Assembly (NCBI RefSeq): GCF_036246005.1
Contig: NZ_CP109171.1
Coordinates: 4,204,001-4,268,000 of the forward strand
DNA from: Streptomyces sp. NBC_01723
Lineage (GTDB): Bacteria > Actinomycetota > Actinomycetes > Streptomycetales > Streptomycetaceae
Length of the DNA: 64,000 bases
Reading direction: 5' to 3'
Positions 16,470 to 24,200 of this stretch are shown here, in pieces. The notes under the pieces are model-generated. The model was not told the DNA's origin, searched no databases, and saw nothing but the letters and a program-made list of their open reading frames with translations. A program made the position numbers and the translations under genes. Position 1 is the first letter of the stretch. Each line of letters opens with the position of its first letter.

Positions 16470-16880
16470 TCAGGTGTCCCGCACGATGCGCGTGATCGTG
16501 ACGGCGACGACGCAGTCTCCCGTGGCGGCATGCGCACCGCCGTCCGTGCCGTACCGGGATGTGTCCGCGTGTACGGCTTGCTCGTGTAAGGCCGCCCGTG
16601 CGCGGGCGCGGACCGCGCGGGCCGTCTCGAGGGCGCGGCGGCCCTCGGTGAGGACGCAGCGGACCTCGACGTGCCAGACGCCGCTGTCGCGCGCGTACCG
16701 GGCGCGGACGCCGGCGCCCGGAGCCGGAGCGACGGTGCCGGGAGCATGCTGCCCCTGGGCCGCGTGGGCCGCGTCGGCCAGTGAGCGGCCGAGGCCCGGC
16801 TGGAGTCCGGCCACTCCGGGGACCGACAACGCGGCGTGGGCGACCGCCCGTTCCACGCTCCTCGGGTCGACGGCCGTCAT
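16470..16880 (-). CDS. Asp23/Gls24-like small protein
   Basis: This 136-residue protein contains a region VWHVEVRCVLTEGRRALETA followed by RAVRARARAAL. It resembles the core strand-helix of Asp23/Gls24 proteins, with divergent ends. It is translationally coupled to the ZAS-Asp23 fusion upstream (ATGA overlap at 16877-16880). Asp23 proteins associate with membrane partners and respond to envelope or alkaline stress. Similarity is weak and the assignment leans on context. Confidence 0.6.
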   Translation of the reverse strand: MTAVDPRSVERAVAHAALSVPGVAGLQPGLGRSLADAAHAAQGQHAPGTVAPAPGAGVRARYARDSGVWHVEVRCVLTEGRRALETARAVRARARAALHEQAVHADTSRYGTDGGAHAATGDCVVAVTITRIVRDT

Positions 16881-17542
16881 GGTGTCACCCCTGGCCCCGA
16901 GGCGGGGCTTTCCGTCGGGTGCGGACGCTCCCACTCGGCCGAGACCCGCAGGTCGATCGCGTCGACGGCGAGGCCCAGCTCGTGGGCCGCCGCGTCGGCC
17001 ACGGCCCGTCGCACCTGTTCCGTCCTGCCGGGCAGGGGCTGGTCGAGCGTGACGGACAGGGTCATGGCGACGGTCACCCGGTTCTCCGTCCCCGCGGCGC
17101 CAGGGACCAGCCGGCAGCTGGCGGCCAGCACGCCCGGAACCCGTCCGGCGGCGCGGCGGAGGACGCCGGCCGCGGTGGTCTCCGCGATGCGCAGTTCTCC
17201 GGTCGGATCGTCCAGGGGCAGCAGCCGCCCGAGTCGTACCTCCGCGCGTACGGCGGCGACGATTCTCTCCACGAGGGCGCGGGCGCTCGGCCCTCGCGTG
17301 CGCAGCGCGTCGGTGGCGCGGTCCAGCGCCGTCAGCCCTTCGACGGCGTCCCGGCAGTACACGCACCCGTCCGTGTGGGCGTCGCCCCGATCGCGACCGG
17401 TGCGCGCCCGCTCCCATACGTCGCTCAGCAGGCGGGCGCACGGCAGTCGCTCGTCGGCCGGGAACCGAACCTCGCCGGTGTTCCCGTGACCCGGGCCGGG
17501 CCGGCCGGACGCGGAGGTGGCGGTGGGGTGGTCTAGCGCCAT
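16877..17542 (-). CDS. Zinc-finger (ZAS-like) plus Asp23/Gls24 fusion, probable anti-sigma factor
   Basis: This 221-residue protein has an N-terminal cysteine/histidine cluster: C35, then H56-x3-C60-x2-C63 in HTDGCVYC. Hx3Cx2C is the signature of zinc-binding anti-sigma (ZAS) domains. The C-terminal half (about 85-210: ALVERIVAAVRAEVRLGRLL, VTVAMTLSVTLDQPLPGRTE, VRRAVADAAAHELGLAVDAI) is Asp23/Gls24-like. It begins inside the end of an ECF sigma gene (10-bp overlap), the usual place for the cognate anti-sigma. No transmembrane helix is seen. Function as anti-sigma is inferred. Confidence 0.7.
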   Translation of the reverse strand: MALDHPTATSASGRPGPGHGNTGEVRFPADERLPCARLLSDVWERARTGRDRGDAHTDGCVYCRDAVEGLTALDRATDALRTRGPSARALVERIVAAVRAEVRLGRLLPLDDPTGELRIAETTAAGVLRRAAGRVPGVLAASCRLVPGAAGTENRVTVAMTLSVTLDQPLPGRTEQVRRAVADAAAHELGLAVDAIDLRVSAEWERPHPTESPASGPGVTP

Positions 17543-18096
17543 GGGGCCATCTCCTTCGTGAGCGTGCGCCGAGCCCGGAAGAGCCTGCCGCGTACGGTCT
17601 GTTCACTCACCCCCAGCACCTGCGCGATCTCCTCGTAGTGGAGTTCGTGCAGCTCCCTGAGGATCCAGCAGGCGCGTTGGCCGGCGGGCAGGTCCCCGAG
17701 GGCGCGGGACAGTGCGGCAGCCGCCGCGGCGTTCTCGGCACTGCGTTCCGGTTCGCCGGTCGCGTCGTGGGCCGAGGGCTCGGCGACGGAGTCCAGGGGA
17801 AGGGAGGGCGTGCGCCCGCGGAGGAGGTTGAGGCAGCGGTTGGTGACGATGCGGTACATCCACGTGTGGAAGGCGGCGTCCCCCCGGAACTCGGGAAGGC
17901 GCCTCCAGGCGCTGGCGAAGGCGTCCTGCACGACCTCCTCGGCGTCCGGGAGGCTGCCCAGCATGTGGCAGGCCAGCGCGAGCAACCGGGCGGTGTGCCG
18001 GTGCACGAGCACCGCGAAGGCGTCCTCGTCGGCTTCGGAGGCGCGGACCGCGAGAACCCGGTCGTCCGCTTCGTCGAGATCGCTCCCCACATCCAC
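17533..18096 (-). CDS. ECF RNA polymerase sigma factor
   Basis: This 187-residue protein has region 2 (about 25-90: FAVLVHRHTARLLALACHML, GSLPDAEEVVQDAFASAWRR, FHTWMYRIVTNRCLNLLRGR) and region 4 (about 130-180: LGDLPAGQRACWILRELHEL, YEEIAQVLGVSEQTVRGRLF). It is a stand-alone ECF with no extra domain. The start is GTG at 18096. It heads an operon with a ZAS-Asp23 fusion and an Asp23-like gene and is divergent from another Asp23 gene, so its regulon probably concerns the cell envelope. Confidence 0.9.
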   Translation of the reverse strand: MDVGSDLDEADDRVLAVRASEADEDAFAVLVHRHTARLLALACHMLGSLPDAEEVVQDAFASAWRRLPEFRGDAAFHTWMYRIVTNRCLNLLRGRTPSLPLDSVAEPSAHDATGEPERSAENAAAAAALSRALGDLPAGQRACWILRELHELHYEEIAQVLGVSEQTVRGRLFRARRTLTKEMAPWR

Positions 18097-18149
18097 TGTC
18101 CGCTTCCCACGTGACGCGCTCGCGCGCGTCCTGCCACAAGCCCAGGATA

Positions 18150-18165
18150 CGTGAGCCAGATCACA
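18150..18165. promoter_or_regulatory. Crp-like palindrome CGTGA-N6-TCACA
   Basis: CGTGA and TCACA, six bases apart, lie between the divergent ECF sigma and Asp23 genes. It has the same spacing as the perfect site at 8686-8701, with one mismatch. It could affect either operon. Confidence 0.4.
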
Positions 18166-18259
18166 GATAAGTGTGACGATTTCGCCCCATTCGTGTCGAA
18201 CTCTATGAAGGGTGCCGACCAGGTGTCCCCGAACCGTCGCTCTCGCTCAGGAGGACGTC

Positions 18260-18790
18260 ATGACGCATACGACGTACAGCCCGGCCTCGGACCGCGCCAG
18301 GCCGACCCCGGGAACCATGCCGCAGCACGACCCCAAGCAGGACGTCCGTGCGCCGGAGGGCGAGAAGCGGACCGGCGCCGCCGGCTCGGAGCCCGGGGGA
18401 CGGACCACGATCGCGGACGTCGTGGCGGCGAAGATCGCCGGAATGGCGGCTCGTGAGGTCCCCGGCATCCACCACCTCGGCTCCGGCATGACGCGTGCCA
18501 TCGGGGGTGTCCGCGACCGTATGCCCGGCGGCCGGACGAGCGTCACCCGAGGCGTGAGCGTCGAGGTCGGGGAACGCCAGGTGGCGGTGGACCTGGACGT
18601 GGTCACCGACTACGGCTACCCGATCGCCGAGGTCGCGGCGGAGACGCGCGCCGAAGTGATCGCGACGCTGGAGCGCATGACCGGCCTGGAGGTGGTGGAG
18701 GTGAACATCGACGTCAACGACGTCGCCCTGCCGGGGGCGGATGAAGAGGACGAGGACGGGGGCGACCGCAACCGGCAGCGGGTCGACTGA
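18260..18790 (+). CDS. Asp23/Gls24 family envelope stress protein
   Basis: This 176-residue protein has a polar N-terminal extension (1-45), then an Asp23 domain: TTIADVVAAKIAGMAAREVP, GIHHLGSG, VSVEVGERQVAVDLDVVTDY, GYPIAEVAAETRAEVIATLE and VVEVNIDVNDVAL. It ends in an acidic stretch. This is the best-conserved Asp23 member here. A strong CAGGAGGA site supports ATG 18260. It is followed by a small membrane protein, matching the Gram-positive pattern in which a membrane protein recruits Asp23 to the membrane. Confidence 0.9.
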   Translation: MTHTTYSPASDRARPTPGTMPQHDPKQDVRAPEGEKRTGAAGSEPGGRTTIADVVAAKIAGMAAREVPGIHHLGSGMTRAIGGVRDRMPGGRTSVTRGVSVEVGERQVAVDLDVVTDYGYPIAEVAAETRAEVIATLERMTGLEVVEVNIDVNDVALPGADEEDEDGGDRNRQRVD

Positions 18791-18841
18791 CTCGCCCCGC
18801 CCCTCCCGACGGGGAGCCGCACACGAAATGGGGAACGAGCC

Positions 18842-19114
18842 ATGAACACAACCACGACGGGGCTCCTGACCGGTCTCGCACTCGGCTTCGCCGGATACTT
18901 CGGCGGGTTCGCGGCGTTCGTGGTGGTCGCCGCCCTCGGTCTGGCAGGGCTGGTCGTCGGCCACCTGGCGGGCCGCGAGACGCATGTCTCCGACTTCGTG
19001 CGCCCGCGCGAGGGCCGGGAGGGCCATGGGCGCCGGGAGAGCTTCGAAGGGGACCGGGCGGCCCGCGGGCCCGGCTACGGAACCGGGTACGGGCACACGC
19101 GGCGAGTGCGGTGA
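18842..19114 (+). CDS. Small membrane protein, DUF2273-like, Asp23 partner
   Basis: This 90-residue protein has two hydrophobic helices (about 7-23 and 25-42: GLLTGLALGFAGYFGGF, AAFVVVAALGLAGLVVGHLA) followed by a charged Arg/Gly/Glu tail. The GLxxGLxxGxxGxFGGFxAF pattern is that of DUF2273-type proteins that accompany Asp23 genes. It lies 51 bp after the Asp23 stop, on the same strand. Role as membrane anchor for Asp23 is inferred. Confidence 0.75.
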   Translation: MNTTTTGLLTGLALGFAGYFGGFAAFVVVAALGLAGLVVGHLAGRETHVSDFVRPREGREGHGRRESFEGDRAARGPGYGTGYGHTRRVR

Positions 19115-19120
19115 TGCCTC

Positions 19121-19150
19121 ATCGTGAGACACCGTGAGACACCGTGAGAC
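19121..19150 (+). repeat. Three tandem 10-mers, RYCGTGAGAC-type
   Basis: ATCGTGAGAC is followed by two exact copies of ACCGTGAGAC between the membrane-protein stop and the terminator. This is a very short tandem array with no evident coding or regulatory role. Confidence 0.6.
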
Positions 19151-19151
19151 G

Positions 19152-19183
19152 GGGCCGGCGACGCGCGCACACGCCGCCGGCCC
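19152..19183. terminator. Bidirectional hairpin between convergent genes
   Basis: A perfect 9-bp stem (19152-19160 with 19175-19183) and 14-nt loop lies between the small membrane protein gene and the convergent SRPBCC gene ending at 19192. It probably terminates both. Confidence 0.6.
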
Positions 19184-19191
19184 GGTCGCGT

Positions 19192-20133
19192 CTAGCGCCC
19201 TTCTTCTTCGTCGTCGTCCTCGTCCTCATCCCCGTCGTCGTACTCCTCTTCTTCCTCGTCCTCGTCCTCGGCATCGTCCTCGGCATCGGCGTCTGAGTCG
19301 TTCTCGTCGTTCTCGTCGTCCTCAAGACCTTCCTCGTGCGAGCGGACCACTTCGCCGTCGCGGATCTCGCCGCGCCAGCCCTCCAGTTCCTCGTCGTCGG
19401 AGAGCGTGGCGTACCGCAGGAAGTGCTTGAGGTCGAGGCGCAGGCGACGTCCTTGCGCGCGCCAGATGTTGCCGGTCTTCTCGAAGAAGCCGGACGGGTA
19501 GTACTCGACCACGGCGACGACGCGCGTGAGGTCGGGAGTCAGTTCGTGGAAGCTGACGGCACCGCGGGTGGTGCCCTTGCCCCCTTCGGAGTTCCAGACG
19601 ATGCGTTCGTCGGGGACCTGCTCCTGGACGGTGGCCTTCCAACTGCGGTTGGAGAAGGCGATCTTGGCCTTCCAGTCGCTCTCGACCTCGTCCGACTGCG
19701 AGACGCTCTGGACACCCTTGGTGAAGGAGCTGAACTCCTCGAGCTGGGTCCAGCGGTCGTACACGGTGCGCACCGGCTTGCCGACGTCGATCACCTCGAC
19801 GATGTTCGTGACCTTGACGCTCCCCGCCTTGCCACCGCCGCCGAAGGCGCCCTTCACGGTGTCGACCACCTTGTCCTTCACGTCCCCCGCCTTCTTGCCG
19901 AGGAACGCCTTGACCGGCGACTGCCCTTCGCCGAGTACGCGTTTGCCGACGTCGAGCAAGGTGCTGTTGCCGTCTCCGACGTCCCCCAGACCCTGCGCGA
20001 GGCCGCTGATCTTCTCCCCGGCCCTGTCCGCCATCCGCTGGCCCTTCGCCGAGGCGAACGCGGCCAGCTGCTCCTTGAGCTGGTCCATGCCGGAGGTGCC
20101 GGCTGGAGTGGACTTCTCCTCCGTCTTGGCCAT
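19192..20133 (-). CDS. SRPBCC (polyketide cyclase/dehydrase-like) protein with acidic tail
   Basis: This 313-residue protein has an N-terminal Lys/Ala-rich helical region (1-100), then a START/SRPBCC domain (about 108-245: VTNIVEVIDVGKPVRTVYDR, WTQLEEFSSFTKGV, ERIVWNSEGGKGTTRGAVSF). The C-terminal 45 residues are almost purely Asp/Glu. SRPBCC domains bind hydrophobic ligands. The gene lies 3 bp after a gene whose product has a Lys/Ala/Pro histone-H1-like tail. Similar pairs are, from memory, present in actinomycete gas-vesicle loci, but no gvp gene is seen here. Ligand unknown. Confidence 0.8.
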   Translation of the reverse strand: MAKTEEKSTPAGTSGMDQLKEQLAAFASAKGQRMADRAGEKISGLAQGLGDVGDGNSTLLDVGKRVLGEGQSPVKAFLGKKAGDVKDKVVDTVKGAFGGGGKAGSVKVTNIVEVIDVGKPVRTVYDRWTQLEEFSSFTKGVQSVSQSDEVESDWKAKIAFSNRSWKATVQEQVPDERIVWNSEGGKGTTRGAVSFHELTPDLTRVVAVVEYYPSGFFEKTGNIWRAQGRRLRLDLKHFLRYATLSDDEELEGWRGEIRDGEVVRSHEEGLEDDENDENDSDADAEDDAEDEDEEEEEYDDGDEDEDDDEEEGR

Positions 20134-20136
20134 GGC

Positions 20137-20676
20137 CTACCTCCTACGGCTGCCGCGGTCGGATGCCTTGCCGGCGGCGGCCTTCTTCTTCCCGGCGGGC
20201 GCCTTCTTGGCGGGAGCCTTCTTCGCGGGTGCGGTCCTGGTCGCGGACTTTTTCGCGGGGCTCTTCCTCGCCCGGCTCCGTCGGGGCGGCGCCGCCTCCG
20301 CCTCCGCCTCCGCCTCGTCCTCCTGGTCCTCCTGCGTTTCCTCCTCCTCGTCCTCGCCGTCGGGTTGGCCCAGGAGGGCTTCGGTGCGCTCCTGCAACGA
20401 GGTGGCCAGCGCGCCCAGGCGGTGGTCGGCGGTCGCGGACAGCGCGGTGCGGGCGGAGTCCATCAGCTCGCCGCGGACCTGATCCAGCAACTGCGCGGTC
20501 TGCGGGTTCTCGGACGCCTTGCTCAGCGCCCGAGTCATCAACTCCCTGGGACTCAGCAGCCCTTGGCCGGCGAGTGCGGAGGCGACTCCGATGGCGAGTT
20601 TGCCCTTCTTGGTGCGGCCCAGGGCGTATCCGGTCGCGAGGGCCGCGACGAGAGTGGCTTGCGTTTCGGTTTCCAT
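20137..20676 (-). CDS. Protein with helical N-terminus and histone-H1-like basic tail
   Basis: This 179-residue protein has an N-terminal part (1-100: TLVAALATGYALGRTKKGKL, QGLLSPRELMTRAL) with short hydrophobic and amphipathic helices. An acidic stretch follows (about 107-128, EDEEEETQEDQEDEAEAEAE), then a strongly basic tail (about 130-179) with repeated KKAPAKKAP and KSPAKKS units. The tail resembles H1-like DNA-binding repeats of actinomycetes. Homologues are sometimes labelled DNA primase, but no primase motif is present. It is co-transcribed with the acidic-tailed SRPBCC protein. Confidence 0.7.
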   Translation of the reverse strand: METETQATLVAALATGYALGRTKKGKLAIGVASALAGQGLLSPRELMTRALSKASENPQTAQLLDQVRGELMDSARTALSATADHRLGALATSLQERTEALLGQPDGEDEEEETQEDQEDEAEAEAEAAPPRRSRARKSPAKKSATRTAPAKKAPAKKAPAGKKKAAAGKASDRGSRRR

Positions 20677-20809
20677 GAATGGCCTCGAGTGCGGTCAGCG
20701 GTATCCGGCCGCCCCGGCTCGGCCGGGCGGCCACCCCTTCCTCCCACCCTCCTCTCACCTGCGCGTGCCCGCATCTCCCGAGGGATCCGGAACGCAGACC
20801 GACCGGGTA

Positions 20810-21290
20810 CAGGCGCAGCACGGGCACACCTCCGGCGAGGCGGAGTGGGCGCTGGTCGTGGCGGACGCCGAGGAAGCTGCTGCTGACCGCCGCCTGCGAC
20901 CACACCGACCGCGACCTGGAGGTGCACGGCGTGGCCTGGAGCAAGAACGCCGGTCCCGACGTCCTGGCCCGCCGCGCCTGGCGCCTGGCCGACGTGGAGT
21001 CCCGCCTCGACGACCTCCCCCTGCGCGCCTGGGACACCCACGGCGACACGTCGACGGAGATCCAGCACGGCACCCTGGCGGAACTCCTCGCCCCCGCCTA
21101 CTGGATCGACGTGCCGCGCTCACGTGGCGGGCTCACGCCCGGCACCGTCCTGATCTCCGGCACCATCCCCATGCCCCCCGGCGTCGACCGGTTCGCCGAC
21201 GGCTGGACCGTGGAGCTGGCCGCCCCCGCCACCGGGGACACGATCCGCCTTCAGTACGACGTCCAGCCCATGCCGGCGCCCATCGGCTGA
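20810..21290 (+). pseudogene. DUF2848-family protein, 5'-truncated and frameshifted
   Basis: Two frames together encode the C-terminal two thirds of a DUF2848 (fumarylacetoacetase-like) protein. One frame gives GHTSGEAEWALVVADAEE (to about 20870). The other continues LLLTAACDHTDRDLEVHGV, WSKNAGPDVLARRAW, GTLAELLAPAYW and TVLISGTIPMPPG to the stop at 21290. The N-terminal roughly 60 residues are missing; upstream sequence to 20676 is unrelated. One frameshift plus the lost 5' end make it a pseudogene. Confidence 0.7.
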
Positions 21291-21306
21291 GCGCGCCGGC
21301 CTCGCG

Positions 21307-22851
21307 TCACGGCCCGCGCCGCGCGGCGGCCGGCTGGAGGAGCTGGTCGACGGGTGCGTAGTCGTCGGTGAGCGGTCGGGCGTCGCCGGTCCAGGAGGCG
21401 AGCCGGTCACCACTGGCGACCTTCCAGCCGGTCCGCCGGGCGTCGAGCGCCCGCTGCGTCGCGCGCAGGTCGACGGGCCGGTCGGAGGCGAGCACGACCA
21501 GGTTGCCGCCGTCGGGGTCGGTGCCCGGGGCGAGGCCGATGTCGACGGGTTCGCCGACGAGGGCGACGTGCTCGAAGACCTCGCCGAGGGTGGCGGCTTC
21601 GGCACGCGCGAAGTCCAGTCCCCCGTGGTCGATGAGATTGGCGACGTACAGCCCGCCCTCCCGCAGCACCCGCCGTACGTCGGTCATCGCCTCCACCGTG
21701 GTGAGGTGCCACGGCACGCTGACGCCCCCGAAGGCGTCGCCGACGACGAGGTCCCGACTGCCCGTGTCCAGGCGCCGCAGACCGAGCCTGCCGTCCTCGG
21801 CGCGTACGTCGACACCGGCGGCCGAACGCAGACCGAGACGCTCCCGGTCGATCCGTACGACGCCGCTGTCGATCTCGGATACGAGGCTGCGCGTCCCGGG
21901 CCGAGTGGCGGCCAGGTACCGGGGAAGGGTGAGCCCGCCACCGCCCAGGTGATGGGCGGCGAGCGGCTCACCCTTGGGAAACGCGGAGTCGGCCACGGAC
22001 GCGATGGCGCGCACGTACGCGAACTCCAGGAACGTCGGATCGTCGAGGTCGACGTACGAGTGCCGCACACCGTCCAGGACCAGCGTGCGCCCGCTGTCCC
22101 GTTCGGGATCCGCGACCACCCGCGCGCAGTGGTACCGGGTCTCGGCGTCGCAGCCCCCGGGCGCGACCGCGGTGGCGAGGCCCCCGGCGACGACCACGAG
22201 GGCAAGGGCTGGCGTACCGCTCCACCCGCGCGTGCGCCACTCGACCACCGCCGATCCGGCCACCAGCAGCGTGCCGAGCCCGATCAGGATGCCGCTGACC
22301 GGCAACCGCGACACGAGGACGAAGCCGGTGAGGACGGTCCCGAAGATGGCCCCGACGGTGCCGACTCCCGACAGCCGTCCGACGACCGTCCCGGTCTCGG
22401 CGAGGCTGGTGAGCCGCAGCTTCGTCACCATCGGCGTCACCGCGGACAGCAGCGCGCCCGGCACGAGGATGGTCAGCGACGCGATGAACAGCAGCGCCGT
22501 CGGCGCCCACTCCGCGGTGGTGCGCAGCACGGCGGGGGTGAGCCCCACGACCGCCCCCGACACCCCGAGCGAGGGCCCGAGAAGCCGCCGGGGATCGACC
22601 TGATCGGCGATCTTCCCCCCGAGCCACGACCCGACGGCGATCGCCGTGAGGGCGATGCCGATCACCATGGTGCTGGTCTCGAGGGTGAGCCCGAGATAGG
22701 GAGCCAGCAGCCGCAGGGCGACGATCTCGACCACGAGCACGGCGGCGGACGACCCGAACACGAGCGCGACGGCGGCACGGGCCCCCAACCCACGCACGCG
22801 CGCCTTGCCTTCGGCGACGACCAAGGGCGACGAATCGGTCACGACCGACAT
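21307..22851 (-). CDS. Fused MFS-like/spermidine synthase-like protein
   Basis: This 514-residue protein has about seven to eight N-terminal membrane helices (about 25-240) and a C-terminal Rossmann-like spermidine synthase domain (about 260-490: LAAHHLGGGGLTLPRYLAAT, SRDLVVGDAFGGVSVPWHLT, EGGLYVANLID). The polyamine-site residues of true spermidine synthases are not conserved in an obvious way, so the substrate is unknown. A second membrane-linked spermidine synthase-like gene lies at 59528-61183, of different sequence. No signal peptide other than the membrane region is seen. Confidence 0.85.
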   Translation of the reverse strand: MSVVTDSSPLVVAEGKARVRGLGARAAVALVFGSSAAVLVVEIVALRLLAPYLGLTLETSTMVIGIALTAIAVGSWLGGKIADQVDPRRLLGPSLGVSGAVVGLTPAVLRTTAEWAPTALLFIASLTILVPGALLSAVTPMVTKLRLTSLAETGTVVGRLSGVGTVGAIFGTVLTGFVLVSRLPVSGILIGLGTLLVAGSAVVEWRTRGWSGTPALALVVVAGGLATAVAPGGCDAETRYHCARVVADPERDSGRTLVLDGVRHSYVDLDDPTFLEFAYVRAIASVADSAFPKGEPLAAHHLGGGGLTLPRYLAATRPGTRSLVSEIDSGVVRIDRERLGLRSAAGVDVRAEDGRLGLRRLDTGSRDLVVGDAFGGVSVPWHLTTVEAMTDVRRVLREGGLYVANLIDHGGLDFARAEAATLGEVFEHVALVGEPVDIGLAPGTDPDGGNLVVLASDRPVDLRATQRALDARRTGWKVASGDRLASWTGDARPLTDDYAPVDQLLQPAAARRGP

Positions 22852-22864
22852 CTTCCCACGCGAT

Positions 22865-23722
22865 TCACGCCGGTTGGTCCGGAAGCGGTGAGGAAGTGGT
22901 CGGCGAGGCGGTGCCGGCAGGCTCGGCCGTCCGGAGGAAGTCCAGCAAGACGGTGTTGAAGCGCTCGGGCTGCTCGGCGCCCGGCAGGTGCCCGGCGCCG
23001 TCGATGACGCTCAGCGCGGCGTGCGGAACGAGGCCGGCGATGGCCTCGGCCTCGGTGACGGGCGTGTAGACGTCGTCCGCGCCGACCACGATCAGTGTCG
23101 GCACCGCGACGGTGGCGAGGGTGTCGCGGTAGTCGGGACGTTCGGCGCGGCCGCGCAGTGCCGCCGCGGCCCCACGGGGATCGGTGGCGCGCATCATGCC
23201 GAGAACGTGTGCGGCCACATCCGGGAGAGCGGCGACGTTGTAGGAAGCGAGCATCTTGCCGATGACCTCGTCCGCGTAGCCCGCCATGCCCTCGGCGAGC
23301 AGTCGGTCGGCCAGACGGTTGCGGTACGCCCTGCCCTCGTCGGTCTCGGCGGGGGCCGACGTGTCGGACAGGACGAGTGCCCGTACCCGCCCCAGGTGGT
23401 GGCGGCAGAACTCCATGGCGATCTGGCCCCCCATGGAGACGCCACCGACCACCGCGCGTTCGATGTCCAGATGATCCAGGAGGGCGGCGATGTCGTCGGC
23501 GAGATCGGAGAGGAACACCTTTCCGGGCGTCACGTCGCTCTCCCCGTACCCCCGCAGGTCGGGAGTGACCACCCGGTGCCCGGCCGCGACGAGAGCTCGG
23601 GCCTGGGGCGCCCACAGCGTGCGGTTGAACGGGTGCCCGTGGATCAGAACGACCGGCATCCCGTCCGGGGAGCCGAGGTCGTCGTAGTGGAGTGCGGTGT
23701 CGCCCACGGTCATGCGGCTCAT
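22865..23722 (-). CDS. Alpha/beta hydrolase
   Basis: This 285-residue protein has the alpha/beta hydrolase fold. The oxyanion region is VVLIHGHPFNRTLW, the nucleophile elbow is GGVSMGGQ (Ser), the acid is in VGADDVYTP and the catalytic His in DGAGHLPGAEQP. Its closest-looking relatives are 3-oxoadipate enol-lactonase and perhydrolase-type enzymes, but specificity cannot be assigned. A GGGAGG site 9 nt before ATG 23722 supports that start. It ends 13 bp from the start of the MFS/spermidine synthase-like gene on the same strand. Confidence 0.88.
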   Translation of the reverse strand: MSRMTVGDTALHYDDLGSPDGMPVVLIHGHPFNRTLWAPQARALVAAGHRVVTPDLRGYGESDVTPGKVFLSDLADDIAALLDHLDIERAVVGGVSMGGQIAMEFCRHHLGRVRALVLSDTSAPAETDEGRAYRNRLADRLLAEGMAGYADEVIGKMLASYNVAALPDVAAHVLGMMRATDPRGAAAALRGRAERPDYRDTLATVAVPTLIVVGADDVYTPVTEAEAIAGLVPHAALSVIDGAGHLPGAEQPERFNTVLLDFLRTAEPAGTASPTTSSPLPDQPA

Positions 23723-23846
23723 CGGTGGGGCCTCCCTGGCATCGCTCGTCGGCACGGCGATCGTCGGCGGGGTGAAGGTGGCTCTGCGATTCTGCCCGGC
23801 ACCGGTGGGGAGACCGGGGCCAGGGGGTCGACAACCGGGCCCGGTT

Positions 23847-24200
23847 TCACTCGAAGTCCCGGCGGCGGCCCGCCGGGAACGTGAGCAGGTGGAGCGGCGG
23901 CAGGACCGCGGCGGCGCACACCGCCCACAGGGCCGCGTGCGTCCCGACGTACGTGGCGAGCAGGCCCGCGGTGAGGGCGCCGAGGGGCTGGGCGCCCCAG
24001 GACTCCGTCCATGGCCAGCACCAAACCGAGTTGTGCGGGGGTCAGTCCGGCTTCCCGGACCAGGTACAGGGGTGTGAGGGCGACCAGGGCGGCGCAGACG
24101 AAGTTGGTGGCGGTGGCCCAGAGCATGCAGGGCAGCATCACCGGGTGCCGCGTCCCGTACGTCCAGCCCTCGCGGATCAGCCGGCCGACGCCGTCAGAGC
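23847..24200 (-). pseudogene. MFS transporter remnant with internal deletion
   Basis: The surviving parts are a central segment, REGWTYGTRHPVMLPCMLWA, ATNFVCAALVALTPLYLV, GLTPAQLGLVLAMDG (about 24200-24008), and the C-terminus, LGALTAGLLATYVGTHAALW, AVCAAAVLPPLHLLTFPAG, RRRDFE. The two are in different frames and are joined where roughly 100 residues of a normal MFS protein are missing. The N-terminal half is also absent, replaced at about 24200 by an oppositely oriented gene fragment. Clearly non-functional. Confidence 0.78.

Noticed and set aside
19121..19150. Tandem 10-mers as a CRISPR array
   Set aside because: Only three adjacent copies with no spacers and no cas genes anywhere in the window.
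19192..19330. Acidic repeat as a DNA repeat element
   Set aside because: The GAC/GAG repetition encodes the acidic tail of the SRPBCC protein in one frame, so it is coding low complexity, not a mobile or satellite repeat.
19192..20676. Gas-vesicle gene cluster
   Set aside because: Related protein pairs occur in gas-vesicle loci from memory, but no gvpA, gvpF, gvpL or other structural gene is present here.
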